This document shows positions 44,543 to 53,824 of a stretch of 64,000 bases of DNA, in pieces. Positions within the stretch are counted from its first letter, which is position 1. Each line of letters opens with the position of its first letter. Source of the DNA: Gluconobacter wancherniae NBRC 103581 (GTDB taxonomy: Bacteria > Pseudomonadota > Alphaproteobacteria > Acetobacterales > Acetobacteraceae); NCBI RefSeq assembly GCF_007988885.1, contig NZ_BJUZ01000002.1, positions 248,001 to 312,000 on the forward strand, given 5' to 3'. A program made the position numbers and the translations under genes. The notes below the pieces were generated by a model that saw only the letters and a program-made list of their open reading frames with translations, searched no databases and was not told where the DNA came from.

Positions 44543-44595
44543 GCAGGACGGGACATGTGCGGAAGCCAATTCCGTTTTTCTGCACATAGTCCTGC
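44543..44595 (-). promoter_or_regulatory. Long hairpin in the thrS-infC intercistronic region
   Basis: GCAGGAC-A-type arms pair over 13 bp (GCAGGAC/GTCCTGC and ATGTGC/GCACAT) with a one- versus five-base internal bulge. An inner GGAA/TTCC stem extends it. With no trailing T-run on the minus strand it looks like a processing or regulatory structure rather than a terminator. Confidence 0.5.
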
Positions 44596-44622
44596 CCATG
44601 CTCTGGTGCAAGGGGATTACGA

Positions 44623-46560
44623 TCAAACCTGACGTGCGCGGGCGATATCAGGCGCCATAGCTTCGTTTGACAGTGTTTTTGTGGCGTCTTCGAGTGAAAG
44701 TACTTCCTGAGTCGCGCCCCCTAGACGACGCATGGCGACTTGTCTCAACTCCGCTTCGCGACGTCCCACCACCAGAATGACAGGAACACGCGCGAGGCTG
44801 TGTTCGCGGATCTTGGCATTGATCTTTTCGTTGCGAATGTCCGTCTCAACCTGAAGCCCGGCAGCCTTGAGAGCCTGCGTGACTTCGAGGGCGTATTCGG
44901 CGGCATCCGTCACGATGCTGGTAACCACAACCTGCGTCGGGGCCAGCCAGAGGGGGAACTTGCCCGCAAACTGTTCGATCAGAATGCCGATGAAACGTTC
45001 GAAACTACCCAGAATGGCGCGATGCAACATGACTGGACGATGGCGCTGGCTGTCCTCGCCGATATACGACGCGTCCAGACGTTCTGGCAGAACATAATCC
45101 ACCTGAAGGGTTCCACACTGCCAGTCACGACCGATGGCGTCTGTCAGAACGAATTCCAGTTTGGGGCCGTAGAAGGCGCCTTCGCCGGGATTGTATTCAT
45201 ATGAGACGCCTGCCATTGCGCAGGCCTTCTTAAGCGAACCTTCCGCACGGTCCCAGACCTCATCGGAGCCTGCGCGTGCTTCCGGTCGATCGGAGAACTT
45301 GACCCGGAATTTATCGAACCCAAGATCGGCATAGACCTCTGCCAGCATCGACACAAACTTCGCGGTTTCATCCGCGATCTGATCGTCCGTGCAGAAAATA
45401 TGCGCGTCATCCTGCGTGAAGCCTCGAACGCGCATGATGCCATGCAGTGAGCCCGAGGGCTCGTAGCGATGACAGGCGCCAAATTCGGCCATGCGTAGTG
45501 GAAGTTCGCGATAGGAGCGCAGGCCATGCCGGAAGATCTGCACGTGGCACGGGCAGTTCATCGGCTTGAGCGCGAGTGTCTTATCCTCGTCTTCTACAGT
45601 CGCGATGAACATGTGCTCGCGATATTTGTCCCAGTGGCCCGAGGCTTCCCACAAGGCGCGGTCAACAAGTTGCGGCGTGCGGACTTCCTGATAGTCGTTC
45701 CGCTCCTGGGCGCGGCGCATGTAATCCTGCAGAACCGTGTACAGGCGCCAGCCTTTGGAGTGCCAGAAAATTTGGCCGACCGCCTCTTCCTGAATGTGGA
45801 AGAGATCCATCTCGCGGCCGATACGGCGATGATCGCGCTTCTCGGCTTCCTCAAGGCGCAGGAGATGGGCGTCCAGCTCCTTCTTGTCGCGCCATGCGGT
45901 GCCATAGATGCGGGTCAGCATGGGGTTGCGGTGATCTCCGCGCCAGTATGCACCAGCGACACGCATCAGTTTGAAGGCCGTTCCAACGTCCGCTGTGCCG
46001 CGTAGATGCGGGCCGCGGCACAGGTCGAGCCATTCGCCCTGGCGGTAAATCGAGATCTGCTCGGTTTCCGGAAGGTCGCGGATCAGTTCGGCTTTGAAAT
46101 TCTCGCCACGCTCTTCGAAAAAAGCAATGGCATCGTCGCGGTCCCAGACTTCGCGCACGAAAGGCGCATTGGCCGCAACGATCTCGCGCATCTTTTCTTC
46201 GATGGCTGGAAAGTCTTCCGGAGTGAACGGCTTTTCACGGGAGAAATCGTAATAAAAACCGTCTTTGATGCTTGGCCCGATCGTGACCTGCGTCTCTGGC
46301 CACAGAGCCTGCACGGCCTCTGCCAGAACGTGCGCTGCGTCATGACGAATCATCTCGAGCGAATCTTCGTCCTTGCGCGTGACGAATTTTACGCCTGCAT
46401 CAGCGGCAATTTCAGTCCCTAGATCGACCAGCTTGCCGTCCACTTCCATGGCGAGGGCGGCTTTTGCCAGCCCCGGGCCAATCGAGGCTGCGATGGTCGT
46501 GCCCGTCACAGCCCCGTCGAACGTGCGGACGCTACCGTCGGGTAAGGTGATGGCGGGCAT
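44623..46560 (-). CDS. thrS: Threonyl-tRNA synthetase
   Basis: A 645-residue class II synthetase charging tRNA-Thr. In order: the TGS domain (residues 1-60), the editing domain with the [11 protein letters not shown] zinc-like motif (about 73-83), the catalytic core with [10 protein letters not shown] (zinc Cys) and [25 protein letters not shown] (given only in part of the core), and the anticodon-binding domain ending in [18 protein letters not shown]. Length is standard. AGGAG is 12 bases upstream of the ATG. A tight hairpin (46586-46605) lies just upstream in the leader. infC follows, the usual order in many bacteria. Confidence 0.98.
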   Translation of the reverse strand: MPAITLPDGSVRTFDGAVTGTTIAASIGPGLAKAALAMEVDGKLVDLGTEIAADAGVKFVTRKDEDSLEMIRHDAAHVLAEAVQALWPETQVTIGPSIKDGFYYDFSREKPFTPEDFPAIEEKMREIVAANAPFVREVWDRDDAIAFFEERGENFKAELIRDLPETEQISIYRQGEWLDLCRGPHLRGTADVGTAFKLMRVAGAYWRGDHRNPMLTRIYGTAWRDKKELDAHLLRLEEAEKRDHRRIGREMDLFHIQEEAVGQIFWHSKGWRLYTVLQDYMRRAQERNDYQEVRTPQLVDRALWEASGHWDKYREHMFIATVEDEDKTLALKPMNCPCHVQIFRHGLRSYRELPLRMAEFGACHRYEPSGSLHGIMRVRGFTQDDAHIFCTDDQIADETAKFVSMLAEVYADLGFDKFRVKFSDRPEARAGSDEVWDRAEGSLKKACAMAGVSYEYNPGEGAFYGPKLEFVLTDAIGRDWQCGTLQVDYVLPERLDASYIGEDSQRHRPVMLHRAILGSFERFIGILIEQFAGKFPLWLAPTQVVVTSIVTDAAEYALEVTQALKAAGLQVETDIRNEKINAKIREHSLARVPVILVVGRREAELRQVAMRRLGGATQEVLSLEDATKTLSNEAMAPDIARARQV

Positions 46561-46585
46561 GGAGATCGCTCCTCTGCGAGTGGCT

Positions 46586-46605
46586 TCCGTCAGACCTCTG
46601 ACGGA
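46586..46605 (-). promoter_or_regulatory. Hairpin in the thrS leader
   Basis: TCCGTCAGA (46586-46594) and TCTGACGGA (46597-46605) form a perfect 9-bp stem with a two-base loop, 25 bases upstream of the thrS ATG. In the minus-strand RNA the tip reads AGGU, which includes the GGU anticodon of one tRNA-Thr. It could be a leader control element or the end of an upstream transcript. Confidence 0.4.
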
Positions 46606-46686
46606 GAAATGGAACGCGTAAATGCCCTCAAGCGTGCTCGACCTGCAAGTGCCAGCAACACAAAAGAGCGTATCGTTACGCTGTTT

Positions 46687-47760
46687 TCAGGCTTGATCGG
46701 GCGTCTGGATGACAAGTGCCGCAATATTCTGGGCGTTTGGTTGTCGCCCTTCACGCCAGCCAGCATCCATGAAATGAATGATCGGCCAGATGCCATAATA
46801 CGCATCCCGCACGACGTCCGCGTTGCTGTAAGCATAAAAAAGCGGATCAAACAGAACGTATTCGTGCTGTCGTCCCTCATGGCGTGTGCGATGCGCCAGA
46901 AAGCCCGCAGCGACCGTAACGGGTGGTCGGGGCACCATATTTGTTCCAAGCAGCAATGCCGGGTCGATACCAAGCTCCGTGAGGCGATGGTCAATCATCG
47001 GGGCGTAGATATCGGGTGTGTCTCGATACGAGCGCAGGAAATCTTCATAGCTCGCCAGGAAATAATAGCGAAGGTGATAGCTTTCCTTGCTGCTGCCAGC
47101 CTCCGGGGAGGCTGGCAGCCCTGAAAATGCATCTGGAAGATGGGCCAGCTTCTGACGCGCGAAACTGCGGATATCTTCGTAATCTGGTCTGTTATGCAGG
47201 TGGATATAGACAAAAGGCGTCCGAACGCAGCGATCGGCATGGACGGTTCCGGGTGCATGCAGGCCACGATCGAGGCTTACGATCGTGTTTGCGCGGAAAA
47301 GGGCACGCGGCACAGATTGCGGGCGGTAATATCCAGGAGCCTCAGGAACATTCAGCAGGAGCCTGTCCGTTATGAGGGTCGCTTCTTCATTCTCGAGGGT
47401 TGCAAACTGCGCCAGAATTTCTGCTGGATTGACCGAAAGACGGTCCAGGCACAGGGCAAGAAGCTCGTCACAATCCATGGGTAAAGAAAAATCGCAGAGA
47501 TTTTGCTTATCCCAGCCGCGGATCAGATCTGCCATGATCTCACCCTTGCGCAGAAAATCGCTGTGCTCCGTATATTCGCGAACAACCTGAACACCTTTTT
47601 TTTCATAGGCTTTCAGGATTTTCAGGACGTGTCTGTCTGTTGAGCCGTTGTCGATGACTGTCAGGTTGGTGAGACCGAAAATGGCCCCGTGCCAGAGAAT
47701 CCAAGGTTCAAGGAGCGTGGCTTCGTTTTTCTGCATCGTCACGCAACGGACCACGGTCAT
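46687..47760 (-). CDS. Glycosyltransferase family 2-like protein
   Basis: A 357-residue protein with a GT-A-like N-terminal domain: QKNEATLLEPWILWHGAIFG, then VIDNGSTD and the DCDELLAL segment that supplies a DxD-like motif. This matches the Glyco_tranf_2_4 group. The acceptor is unknown; surface glycan synthesis is likely. Its start overlaps the end of the upstream heptosyltransferase-like gene by four bases (ATGA at 47760-47757), so the two are translationally coupled. Confidence 0.85.
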   Translation of the reverse strand: MTVVRCVTMQKNEATLLEPWILWHGAIFGLTNLTVIDNGSTDRHVLKILKAYEKKGVQVVREYTEHSDFLRKGEIMADLIRGWDKQNLCDFSLPMDCDELLALCLDRLSVNPAEILAQFATLENEEATLITDRLLLNVPEAPGYYRPQSVPRALFRANTIVSLDRGLHAPGTVHADRCVRTPFVYIHLHNRPDYEDIRSFARQKLAHLPDAFSGLPASPEAGSSKESYHLRYYFLASYEDFLRSYRDTPDIYAPMIDHRLTELGIDPALLLGTNMVPRPPVTVAAGFLAHRTRHEGRQHEYVLFDPLFYAYSNADVVRDAYYGIWPIIHFMDAGWREGRQPNAQNIAALVIQTPDQA

Positions 47761-48662
47761 GCTGGCAGCAGAGCCTCCACGCGCGACGCTGGCAGAAGCG
47801 CCAGATCAGCGACAATCAGCGAATTCGTCTTTTGAGGAGAAATGGTTAGCGGCGCCGTGAGGCGTGGGTCGCTGTCACCAGAAAAAAGCGTCAGGCAAGG
47901 GGTATCCATCGCCGCAGCAAGGTGCATCGGGCCGGTATCATTGCCAATCACAATCTCCGCATGCCCCAGGACCCCGGCGAGGTCGGGGAGGGATGTTTTG
48001 CCTGTGAGGTCTATGCTGCCTCGGCAGGCGGCGTGAATATCCTGACCAAGTGGGATGTCCGTGTCTCCACCGACGATGACGGGTGTGATTCCGCGGTCTG
48101 CCAATGCTGATGCAATGTCTGCAAAACGGGAGACAGGCCAGCGCTTGCGGGGGCGGTGAGGTGCGGCGCCCGGGACGAGAACCGCATACCGGCCGTTGAT
48201 ATGAGGGCCACGCGTTTTGAGCCACGCTGGCACTTCACGGGCAATCGGTGTGATGCCCGCGCTGCGAAGCTGGTCATCCAGCCTTGCCAAAGTGTGCATG
48301 TCGTTGCGTGAAGGGTTCGCGTGGGGGTGGCTGCAGCCTTTGGAAATTCCGCACCATGATCCTGCGTCAGAAAGCTTGAAATAGCTTTTTGAGCGCCCCG
48401 ATGTCTGAAGGTCGAACACCTGATCGAAGCCGCGAAGATTGCGCGAAAGCCGCAGAAGACCGAGAGGATTGCGGAGCGAAGGGCGCTCATCCGTCACGAC
48501 ATTATCGAACCACGGAGTTTCCTGAGCGAAAGCCACAAAAGGCGCTGTCGTGAGGAGTGTGATGGACGCATGGGGGTTCGCTGCGCGAATGGAGGCGAAC
48601 GCGCCGAAAGCCTGAACGAAGTCGCCCAGTGCGCCGAGCTTGATGACGAGGATGCGGGTCAT
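47757..48662 (-). CDS. Glycosyltransferase family 9 (heptosyltransferase-like)
   Basis: A 301-residue GT9 protein with an ADP-heptose:LPS heptosyltransferase-type fold. The N-terminal ILVIKLGALGDFVQAF segment and the C-terminal donor site IVIGNDTGPMHLAAAM are characteristic, as is VPGAAPHRPRKRWPVSRFADIA in the middle. It probably adds heptose or a related sugar to the lipopolysaccharide core. It is coupled to the GT2-like gene downstream and follows grpE after an 84-base spacer with a strong hairpin. Confidence 0.9.
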   Translation of the reverse strand: MTRILVIKLGALGDFVQAFGAFASIRAANPHASITLLTTAPFVAFAQETPWFDNVVTDERPSLRNPLGLLRLSRNLRGFDQVFDLQTSGRSKSYFKLSDAGSWCGISKGCSHPHANPSRNDMHTLARLDDQLRSAGITPIAREVPAWLKTRGPHINGRYAVLVPGAAPHRPRKRWPVSRFADIASALADRGITPVIVGGDTDIPLGQDIHAACRGSIDLTGKTSLPDLAGVLGHAEIVIGNDTGPMHLAAAMDTPCLTLFSGDSDPRLTAPLTISPQKTNSLIVADLALLPASRVEALLPA

Positions 48663-48687
48663 GATACCCGCTTTCTAACAGGGTCCA

Positions 48688-48724
48688 CCGAAACGCCAAC
48701 CGTCAAAGAGGGTTGGTGATTCGG
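48688..48724 (-). promoter_or_regulatory. Intercistronic hairpin between grpE and the GT9 gene
   Basis: CCGAA-AC-GCCAACC (48688-48701) pairs with GGTTGGT-GA-TTCGG (48711-48724) around a nine-base loop, with one two-by-two internal loop. A second stem, AACGGCCT/AGGCCGT, spans the grpE stop codon. Neither has a T-run, so these may be processing or rho-dependent sites. Confidence 0.45.
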
Positions 48725-48746
48725 CATGACCCCGCGACGGCCTCTA

Positions 48747-49376
48747 TCAGGCCGTTGTATCAAGGCCAGCAGAAGCCTTGCTGGCAGAAGCGTCGGGCGC
48801 GCCCTTGGCGACAACGACCATGGCAGGCTTCAGCAGGCGGTCCTTGAGTTTCCATGCTGGCGTCCATGCCTGCATGACATGACCAGGAGTGTGCTGGTCA
48901 GAAGGCTGCTCGGCCATCGCCTGATGCAGGTTTGCATCGAAAGGCTTGCCGGTCGGGTCTTCGCAGGTGATGCCGTGGCGTTCGAGAATGCCAAGGAAGG
49001 AGCGTTCCGTGCCCTGAAGACCTTCACGCAGCTTGGTGATGAGTGTGTCTTCGGAATCCGTATGCGCAGGAAGAGACGCGATTCCGCGCTGCAGGTTTTC
49101 TGCTGCTTCCACCACGTCGCGTGCGAATTTCTGCACCGAATACTGGCGGGCATCTTCCACTTCGCGCTTGGCGCGTGTGCGGATGTTCTGGTTTTCCGCT
49201 TCTGAGCGAACCCAGCGATCCTTGACCTCGGCCAGTTCCTCTTCGAGGGCGGCGATACGGGCCTCAGGCGTGGTTTCTTCGAGAGTATCGTTGGACGTTT
49301 CGTTCATGCCGGGAGTCTCGACGCCCGCGTGAGGCGCGTCGTAGGGCGTTTCCGGCGTGGTGTTCTGGTCTGTCAT
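48747..49376 (-). CDS. grpE: Nucleotide exchange factor GrpE
   Basis: A 209-residue cochaperone that promotes ADP release from DnaK. A charged N-terminal region (about residues 1-40) leads into the long dimerising coiled coil (EARIAALEEELAEVKDRWVR to about residue 95), and the C-terminal beta domain carries the conserved FDANLHQAMAEQPS and AWTPAWKLKDRLLKPAMVVVAK (in part). ATG 49376 is chosen because AAAAGG lies seven bases upstream; in-frame ATG codons at 49406 and 49466 overlap the promoter region. A sigma-32-like promoter is at 49431-49458. It is divergent from chvI. Confidence 0.96.
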   Translation of the reverse strand: MTDQNTTPETPYDAPHAGVETPGMNETSNDTLEETTPEARIAALEEELAEVKDRWVRSEAENQNIRTRAKREVEDARQYSVQKFARDVVEAAENLQRGIASLPAHTDSEDTLITKLREGLQGTERSFLGILERHGITCEDPTGKPFDANLHQAMAEQPSDQHTPGHVMQAWTPAWKLKDRLLKPAMVVVAKGAPDASASKASAGLDTTA

Positions 49377-49430
49377 GTCACGACCTTTTTCTATGGGGCG
49401 GGCCATCGTGCGGCCCCGCACTTCTTCACG

Positions 49431-49458
49431 ACATAGCGACGATTGTGACGAAGACAAG
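49431..49458 (-). promoter_or_regulatory. Candidate RpoH (sigma-32) promoter for grpE
   Basis: On the minus strand CTTG (49458-49455) is followed after 17 bases by GCTATGT (49437-49431), matching CTTG-N(17-18)-CyTATnT except for one base. It lies about 55 bases upstream of the grpE ATG, the same architecture seen before dnaK. Confidence 0.6.
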
Positions 49459-49527
49459 GGTTGCATGTGTGTACGATGTCATTGAAATGCCCATTTTCCG
49501 CCACGGTGCGTGTTACGTTATAGAGAT

Positions 49528-50331
49528 ATGACGCACCAGATTTCAGAAGACGGACCCCTTATGGAGACGCCCCGCACCCCTTACGTGCCGCCTGCAACGC
49601 AGGCGCCAGCCGCACCGGCTCCTGCTGCAGCGCCGATTATCGCGCTGGTGGATGACGACCGGAACATTCTTGCTTCCGTCCAGATGACGCTCGAATCCGA
49701 AGGCTTCGTCGTTCACACCTATACGGATGGAGAAAGCGCGCTTCAGGGAATCACCACACGGCCGGTCAGTCTGGCAGTGCTTGACGTAAAAATGCCACGC
49801 ATGGACGGCATGGAGCTGCTCCAGCGCCTTCGGGCACGCTCGACCCTGCCGGTGATTTTCCTGACTTCCAAGGACGAGGAACTTGATCAGCTCATGGGGT
49901 TGCGTCTCGGCGCGGATGACTACATCACCAAGCCATTCTCCCAGCGTCTGCTGATCGAGCGTATCCGTGCATTGCTGCGTCGACAGGATGCAAGCCGCGC
50001 AGAGGCGACGGGTGCTGTGGCGCTTGGTTCGGCAATCGTCCGAGGCAAGCTTTCACTCGACGAGACACGCCATCAGTGCCTGTGGGACGGTCGCGATATT
50101 GCGTTGACCGTCACGGAATTCCTGTTGGTCAAGGCGCTGGCCCTGCGTCCGGGAATGGTGAAATCGCGCGATCAGCTCATTGATACGGCGTATGGCGACA
50201 ATATTTATGTCGATGATCGCACGATCGACAGCCACATCAAGCGCGTCCGCAAGAAATTCCGTCAGATTGATGACAGCTTCAACCAGATCGAGACGCTGTA
50301 TGGAATCGGTTACCGCTACAAGGATGAGTAA
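49528..50331 (+). CDS. chvI: ChvI, two-component response regulator
   Basis: A 267-residue OmpR-family regulator. After a Pro/Ala-rich N-terminal tail the receiver domain reads [23 protein letters not shown] (part), with the phosphoacceptor Asp in [13 protein letters not shown] and Lys in YITKPF. The winged helix ends [16 protein letters not shown]...[11 protein letters not shown], the ChvI signature. In alphaproteobacteria ChvI/ChvG control envelope and acid responses. It is followed by chvG and the PTS-related genes, the arrangement typical of the class. An internal ATG at 49561 is an alternative start. Confidence 0.93.
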   Translation: MTHQISEDGPLMETPRTPYVPPATQAPAAPAPAAAPIIALVDDDRNILASVQMTLESEGFVVHTYTDGESALQGITTRPVSLAVLDVKMPRMDGMELLQRLRARSTLPVIFLTSKDEELDQLMGLRLGADDYITKPFSQRLLIERIRALLRRQDASRAEATGAVALGSAIVRGKLSLDETRHQCLWDGRDIALTVTEFLLVKALALRPGMVKSRDQLIDTAYGDNIYVDDRTIDSHIKRVRKKFRQIDDSFNQIETLYGIGYRYKDE

Positions 50332-50377
50332 TCAGGGGTGAGATGTTTCGTCTGCGCCCGTAGAGGTATTGCCACGC

Positions 50378-52234
50378 ATGGCTGATCGCCCGCCTTCTCC
50401 GGTGCCCGCATTGCATGTTTCGCCTGAAGAGGCGCGTCAGCATCGCCATATACGGCGCCGAGCCGGGTTCCTGCGGCTTTGGCTGGCGCCTCTGCTGCGT
50501 GCCATTCAGAGGCGTGGTCAGCGCTTTCCAAAAGCGTCCGTGGCATTCTCCCGGGAGCGCCTGCTCTCACCATTGCTGATCCGAATCCTGTTGCTGAATG
50601 CGCTCCCTCTCGCGCTTCTTGCGGTGACGCTGCTGTTTCTGAACCAGTTTCAGAACAGTCTTCTCGAAACGGACGTCAATACGCTCCGTGAGCAGGCACA
50701 TATCTATGCGGGCGCACTTGGGCAGTCTGCCGTGCGCGAGGCGCCAAAAACGGCAGGGCATTCTCTGCCGGGCGATGATCTGATGCTGGATACGGCTCTG
50801 GCCCGGCGCCTGCTGATGAGCCTGACGGAGCCAAGTCCGAACGCCCATGCCCGCCTCTTCGATCCTGACGGAAAGCTTGTCGCCGATAGCCGGGGCCTTC
50901 CTCACCACGTTCATGGCGCGTCGGACGTGCAGGCTGTCGCACCCAACGATCCGATTGATGCAGACGGGGCGTGGCACCCCCCGCGTAACAACGTGTTGGA
51001 GACGTTCTACGACTGGTTGCTCTCGTTGCTGCCTCTGGCGTCGAGCGGCGATATATCTACTCTGGATACGCCAGTTTCCGATGCTGATGGCCCTAATGAT
51101 GCCCAGCCCCTGAAAGCACAGTCCGAGCTTCCCCCGTTCATTCGGCGAACTGCGGACAGGCAATTGGTCATTACGGTCGTGGAGCCCGTCATTCACGATG
51201 GACAGACGGTTGGAGAAATCCAGCTGACGCGTCATGCTCCTGAAGTGGACCGCTCGCTGTTTGCCGTGCGGTCATCCATTTTGTCGTTGGTGCTGGTCGC
51301 GTTGTCCGTGACGGTTCTGCTGTCATGGTATCTTTCGCTCACGATTGCGCGCCCATTGCTGACCCTCGCACGGGCGTCACACGACATGAGTGCGTCTGAT
51401 AGCGGGCGGACGGATCTCGTGCCGGAGCGTTTGCTGGCCAGACGCGATGAAATCGGCGGCCTTGCACGTGCGCTTCGTGGGAGTGCGCTCGCTCTGTGGG
51501 CACGCATGGATGATATCGAGCGTTTTGCCGCAGATGTCAGTCACGAGATTAAAAACCCGCTTTCCTCGATCCGCTCAGCTATCGAAACTTTGCCGCGGAT
51601 TGAGAACATCGAACGCAGGGACCGGCTCCTGGGGATTATCGGGAGCGATGTGAGGCGGCTGGATCGTCTTATCAGCGATATTTCCGATGCAAGCCGCATT
51701 GATGCGGAGCTGTCACGTGCGCGGCCGGAGCCTGTGGCTGTGGTTGCTCTGCTTTCGATCCTTGCTGAAATGCATCAGACCACACGCAAGCCCGAAGATC
51801 CCATTCTGCGCATGGATGTACGCGAACAGACTCCTCCGCTCCGTGCTCTGGCTGTTGAGGACCGGCTTGTTCAGGTGCTACGAAATCTGATCGGCAACGC
51901 CGTGTCGTTCTCTCCTGAAAAGGGTGTGATTGCGCTGCATGCGAGTGCCCGAGAGGTTGCGGGGAGCGGGCCGGGAACGGGAAGTGTTGTCGAAATCACG
52001 ATTAGCGATCAGGGGCCGGGCATTCCGCCCGGCAAACTAGAGAGCATTTTCGACCGTTTTTATTCAGAGCGGCCGCACACTGAGAATTTCGGGCAGCACT
52101 CGGGGCTGGGTCTTGCCATCAGCAGGCAGATTATCAGCGCACTTCGTGGGAATTTGTTTGCCGAAAACATCATGGATGCTTCTGGCGTGATCAAAGGTGC
52201 CTGTTTTGTTGTTCGCCTGCCGCGCGCGCCCTGA
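50378..52234 (+). CDS. chvG: ChvG, sensor histidine kinase
   Basis: A 618-residue inner-membrane kinase. Two transmembrane helices (about residues 70-90 and 300-325) bound a large periplasmic sensor; a HAMP domain follows. The phosphoacceptor is in ADVSHEIKNPLSSIRSAIETL (about residue 388), and the ATPase domain holds VLRNLIGNAVSFSPE, ISDQGPGIPPG and HSGLGLAISRQI. It phosphorylates ChvI. ATG 50378 is chosen with GAGG eleven bases upstream; TTG 50369 is less likely. Confidence 0.92.
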   Translation: MADRPPSPVPALHVSPEEARQHRHIRRRAGFLRLWLAPLLRAIQRRGQRFPKASVAFSRERLLSPLLIRILLLNALPLALLAVTLLFLNQFQNSLLETDVNTLREQAHIYAGALGQSAVREAPKTAGHSLPGDDLMLDTALARRLLMSLTEPSPNAHARLFDPDGKLVADSRGLPHHVHGASDVQAVAPNDPIDADGAWHPPRNNVLETFYDWLLSLLPLASSGDISTLDTPVSDADGPNDAQPLKAQSELPPFIRRTADRQLVITVVEPVIHDGQTVGEIQLTRHAPEVDRSLFAVRSSILSLVLVALSVTVLLSWYLSLTIARPLLTLARASHDMSASDSGRTDLVPERLLARRDEIGGLARALRGSALALWARMDDIERFAADVSHEIKNPLSSIRSAIETLPRIENIERRDRLLGIIGSDVRRLDRLISDISDASRIDAELSRARPEPVAVVALLSILAEMHQTTRKPEDPILRMDVREQTPPLRALAVEDRLVQVLRNLIGNAVSFSPEKGVIALHASAREVAGSGPGTGSVVEITISDQGPGIPPGKLESIFDRFYSERPHTENFGQHSGLGLAISRQIISALRGNLFAENIMDASGVIKGACFVVRLPRAP

Positions 52235-52404
52235 ACGAAGATCTACGCCTGTTCCGTGCTCTACGCCCCGGCTTTGAAACGATCTGACAACTAGGGTGTC
52301 CTGCGGTGGGGGCGTATTTTCAAGAAAAAGAAGCGTCGAGACAAAGGGGATTGCGAGCACCAGAACGGCAAGTGGTCTTATGGTCATGGCGCTTTCTCCC
52401 TTCT

Positions 52405-52767
52405 TCAGGCGTGTGGTGTGGTGACGGATGCAATGCGGGTCTGCTGCGCTTCCTGCTTCACGCGGGCCAACCTCCGAAGTTTCGCCAGATCATGGCGTGC
52501 GTTTGCTTCGCTGTCTTCCTGGCATTCCGTGAAAGCCGTCGAAAATGCATCGCTGTTCTGGGTAAGGCTGCTGCAGACAGATTCTGCGGCTTTCTGCACG
52601 CGCTGCTTGGCTTCATTCCAATCCGTGTCACGGGTGAGGTCCAGGCCGTCAAGTTTAACGGTGCTGCTCAGCGTGTTTGGAAAAGGGGTGATGCTCGCCC
52701 GGGCATTGTTTAAGGGAACGGCGAATACGGCAAGTAGCGCTGCGGAAAGAATTGAAAGACGGATCAT
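52405..52767 (-). CDS. UrcA-family small exported protein
   Basis: A 120-residue protein with a signal peptide (about residues 1-24, ending ARASIT). The mature part resembles the UrcA family: STVKLDGLDLTRDTDWNEAK, helical repeats with AAESVC, and a later TAFTEC cysteine that may pair with it. Function is unknown; the family is found mainly in Alphaproteobacteria. It converges with chvG. A short reading frame with a good ribosome site follows 17 bases downstream (see findings). Confidence 0.65.
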   Translation of the reverse strand: MIRLSILSAALLAVFAVPLNNARASITPFPNTLSSTVKLDGLDLTRDTDWNEAKQRVQKAAESVCSSLTQNSDAFSTAFTECQEDSEANARHDLAKLRRLARVKQEAQQTRIASVTTPHA

Positions 52768-52930
52768 GGCACGAAAACTCCTGCGGAAAACTGACGCTCA
52801 TGGCGTCCAAATTTCTCTATGCAGGTCTCGTGCCAAACCTTATTGAGCGCCAAAAAATATTCAGAAAATTCGCCATGAAGCTAAAATAATCTCCATTTTG
52901 GCTTTCTAGAGCATTTAATGGTCAATTTTT

Positions 52931-53338
52931 TCAAAATGGATGTGGGGAAGCAATCAGACTCAGGGCGATACGTTGATCGGGATGAGGAAATTTCTGCACG
53001 ATACGGAGCGTCAGAGCTGGATGTGCGGGAGCGAGCGCTTCGTGAAGCGTGTTCTGGCACTGTGCAAAATCGTCGCCACTGCGGAGCATTGCCGCAATAT
53101 GGCGTGTGTGTTGCAGTGTAAGGCTGTGATCCGCGAGGGCAGTGGTCAGCGCCTGCAATGCGACCCTGCATTCGTCACTAAGGCGCTGGGGGCGGTCCCC
53201 GACTGGCCCCATGCCGTTGAAATCTATGCAGGTCACTTCGTCACCGTGGACGGTGACGTTTTCGTTCGTGGAGAAAGTGCCCAATGGTTCAGGTTCCCGG
53301 TCCGCCTTGCGGGCGTCATAACCCTGCTGTCGGAGCAC
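52931..53338 (-). CDS. RidA/YjgF-family-like protein
   Basis: A 135-residue frame from GTG 53338. The C-terminal 90 residues resemble the RidA fold: [20 protein letters not shown], an [11 protein letters not shown] helix and closing strand RIALSLIAS. RidA proteins deaminate reactive enamines or act in related chorismate-mutase-like trimers, but the catalytic Arg region is not clear here. GC-rich third positions support coding in this frame over the opposite strand. The 5' end overlaps the start of hprK on the other strand; TTG 53284 is an alternative that would reduce the overlap. Confidence 0.45.
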   Translation of the reverse strand: MLRQQGYDARKADREPEPLGTFSTNENVTVHGDEVTCIDFNGMGPVGDRPQRLSDECRVALQALTTALADHSLTLQHTRHIAAMLRSGDDFAQCQNTLHEALAPAHPALTLRIVQKFPHPDQRIALSLIASPHPF

Positions 53339-53763
53339 TGCAATCCATCCATGCGTCGTGTGTTGCGCTCGACGGCTTTGCGATTCTGTTCACCGGGCCT
53401 TCCGGTGCGGGGAAATCAGACCTTGCTCTGCGCATGATTGATGCGGGATTCGTGCTGCTCGCAGATGACCGGGTTGAGCTTGATCACGCATTCGCTACCG
53501 CTCCTGAAAATCTTCGCGGGCTGCTTGAGGTCCGGGGTGTTGGTATTCTGCGTCTGCCGTTTGTGGAACGGGCAGAAATTCTGCTCCATGTCGGACTCGG
53601 TGCTTCTGATAGCAGGCTCCCCGAGTCCCGCCGTGATCCTCTGACGGGTGCTGTAAGTCTGAGGCTGGAGGCATCGCATCCGGCGGCTGTAGCCCGGATA
53701 AGGGCAGCGTTTCTTGCGTGTCGGGGTGTTTACGGATGGCATGCCGGGGTCGGCGATAGCTGA
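53284..53763 (+). CDS. hprK: HPr kinase/phosphorylase, short alphaproteobacterial form
   Basis: A 159-residue protein consisting only of the catalytic domain; the N-terminal domain of the Firmicute enzyme is missing, as is usual in Alphaproteobacteria. The Walker A motif [18 protein letters not shown] is at residues 35-52, followed by LLADDRVEL and the family signature [13 protein letters not shown]. It should phosphorylate HPr on Ser46 using ATP and probably reverse the reaction. RapZ, EIIA, HPr and EI genes follow in order, all overlapping or closely spaced. Confidence 0.92.
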   Translation: MVQVPGPPCGRHNPAVGALQSIHASCVALDGFAILFTGPSGAGKSDLALRMIDAGFVLLADDRVELDHAFATAPENLRGLLEVRGVGILRLPFVERAEILLHVGLGASDSRLPESRRDPLTGAVSLRLEASHPAAVARIRAAFLACRGVYGWHAGVGDS

Positions 53764-53824
53764 CGTGACAGGCTTTGTATCGAAACTGTTTCTACAAGCC
53801 GAAAATAGGGCTAGAGTGTGGCAC

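Noticed and set aside
52940-53437. 165-residue plus-strand frame before hprK
   Set aside because: The opposite-strand RidA-like frame has better composition and a recognisable fold; this frame runs out of phase into hprK.
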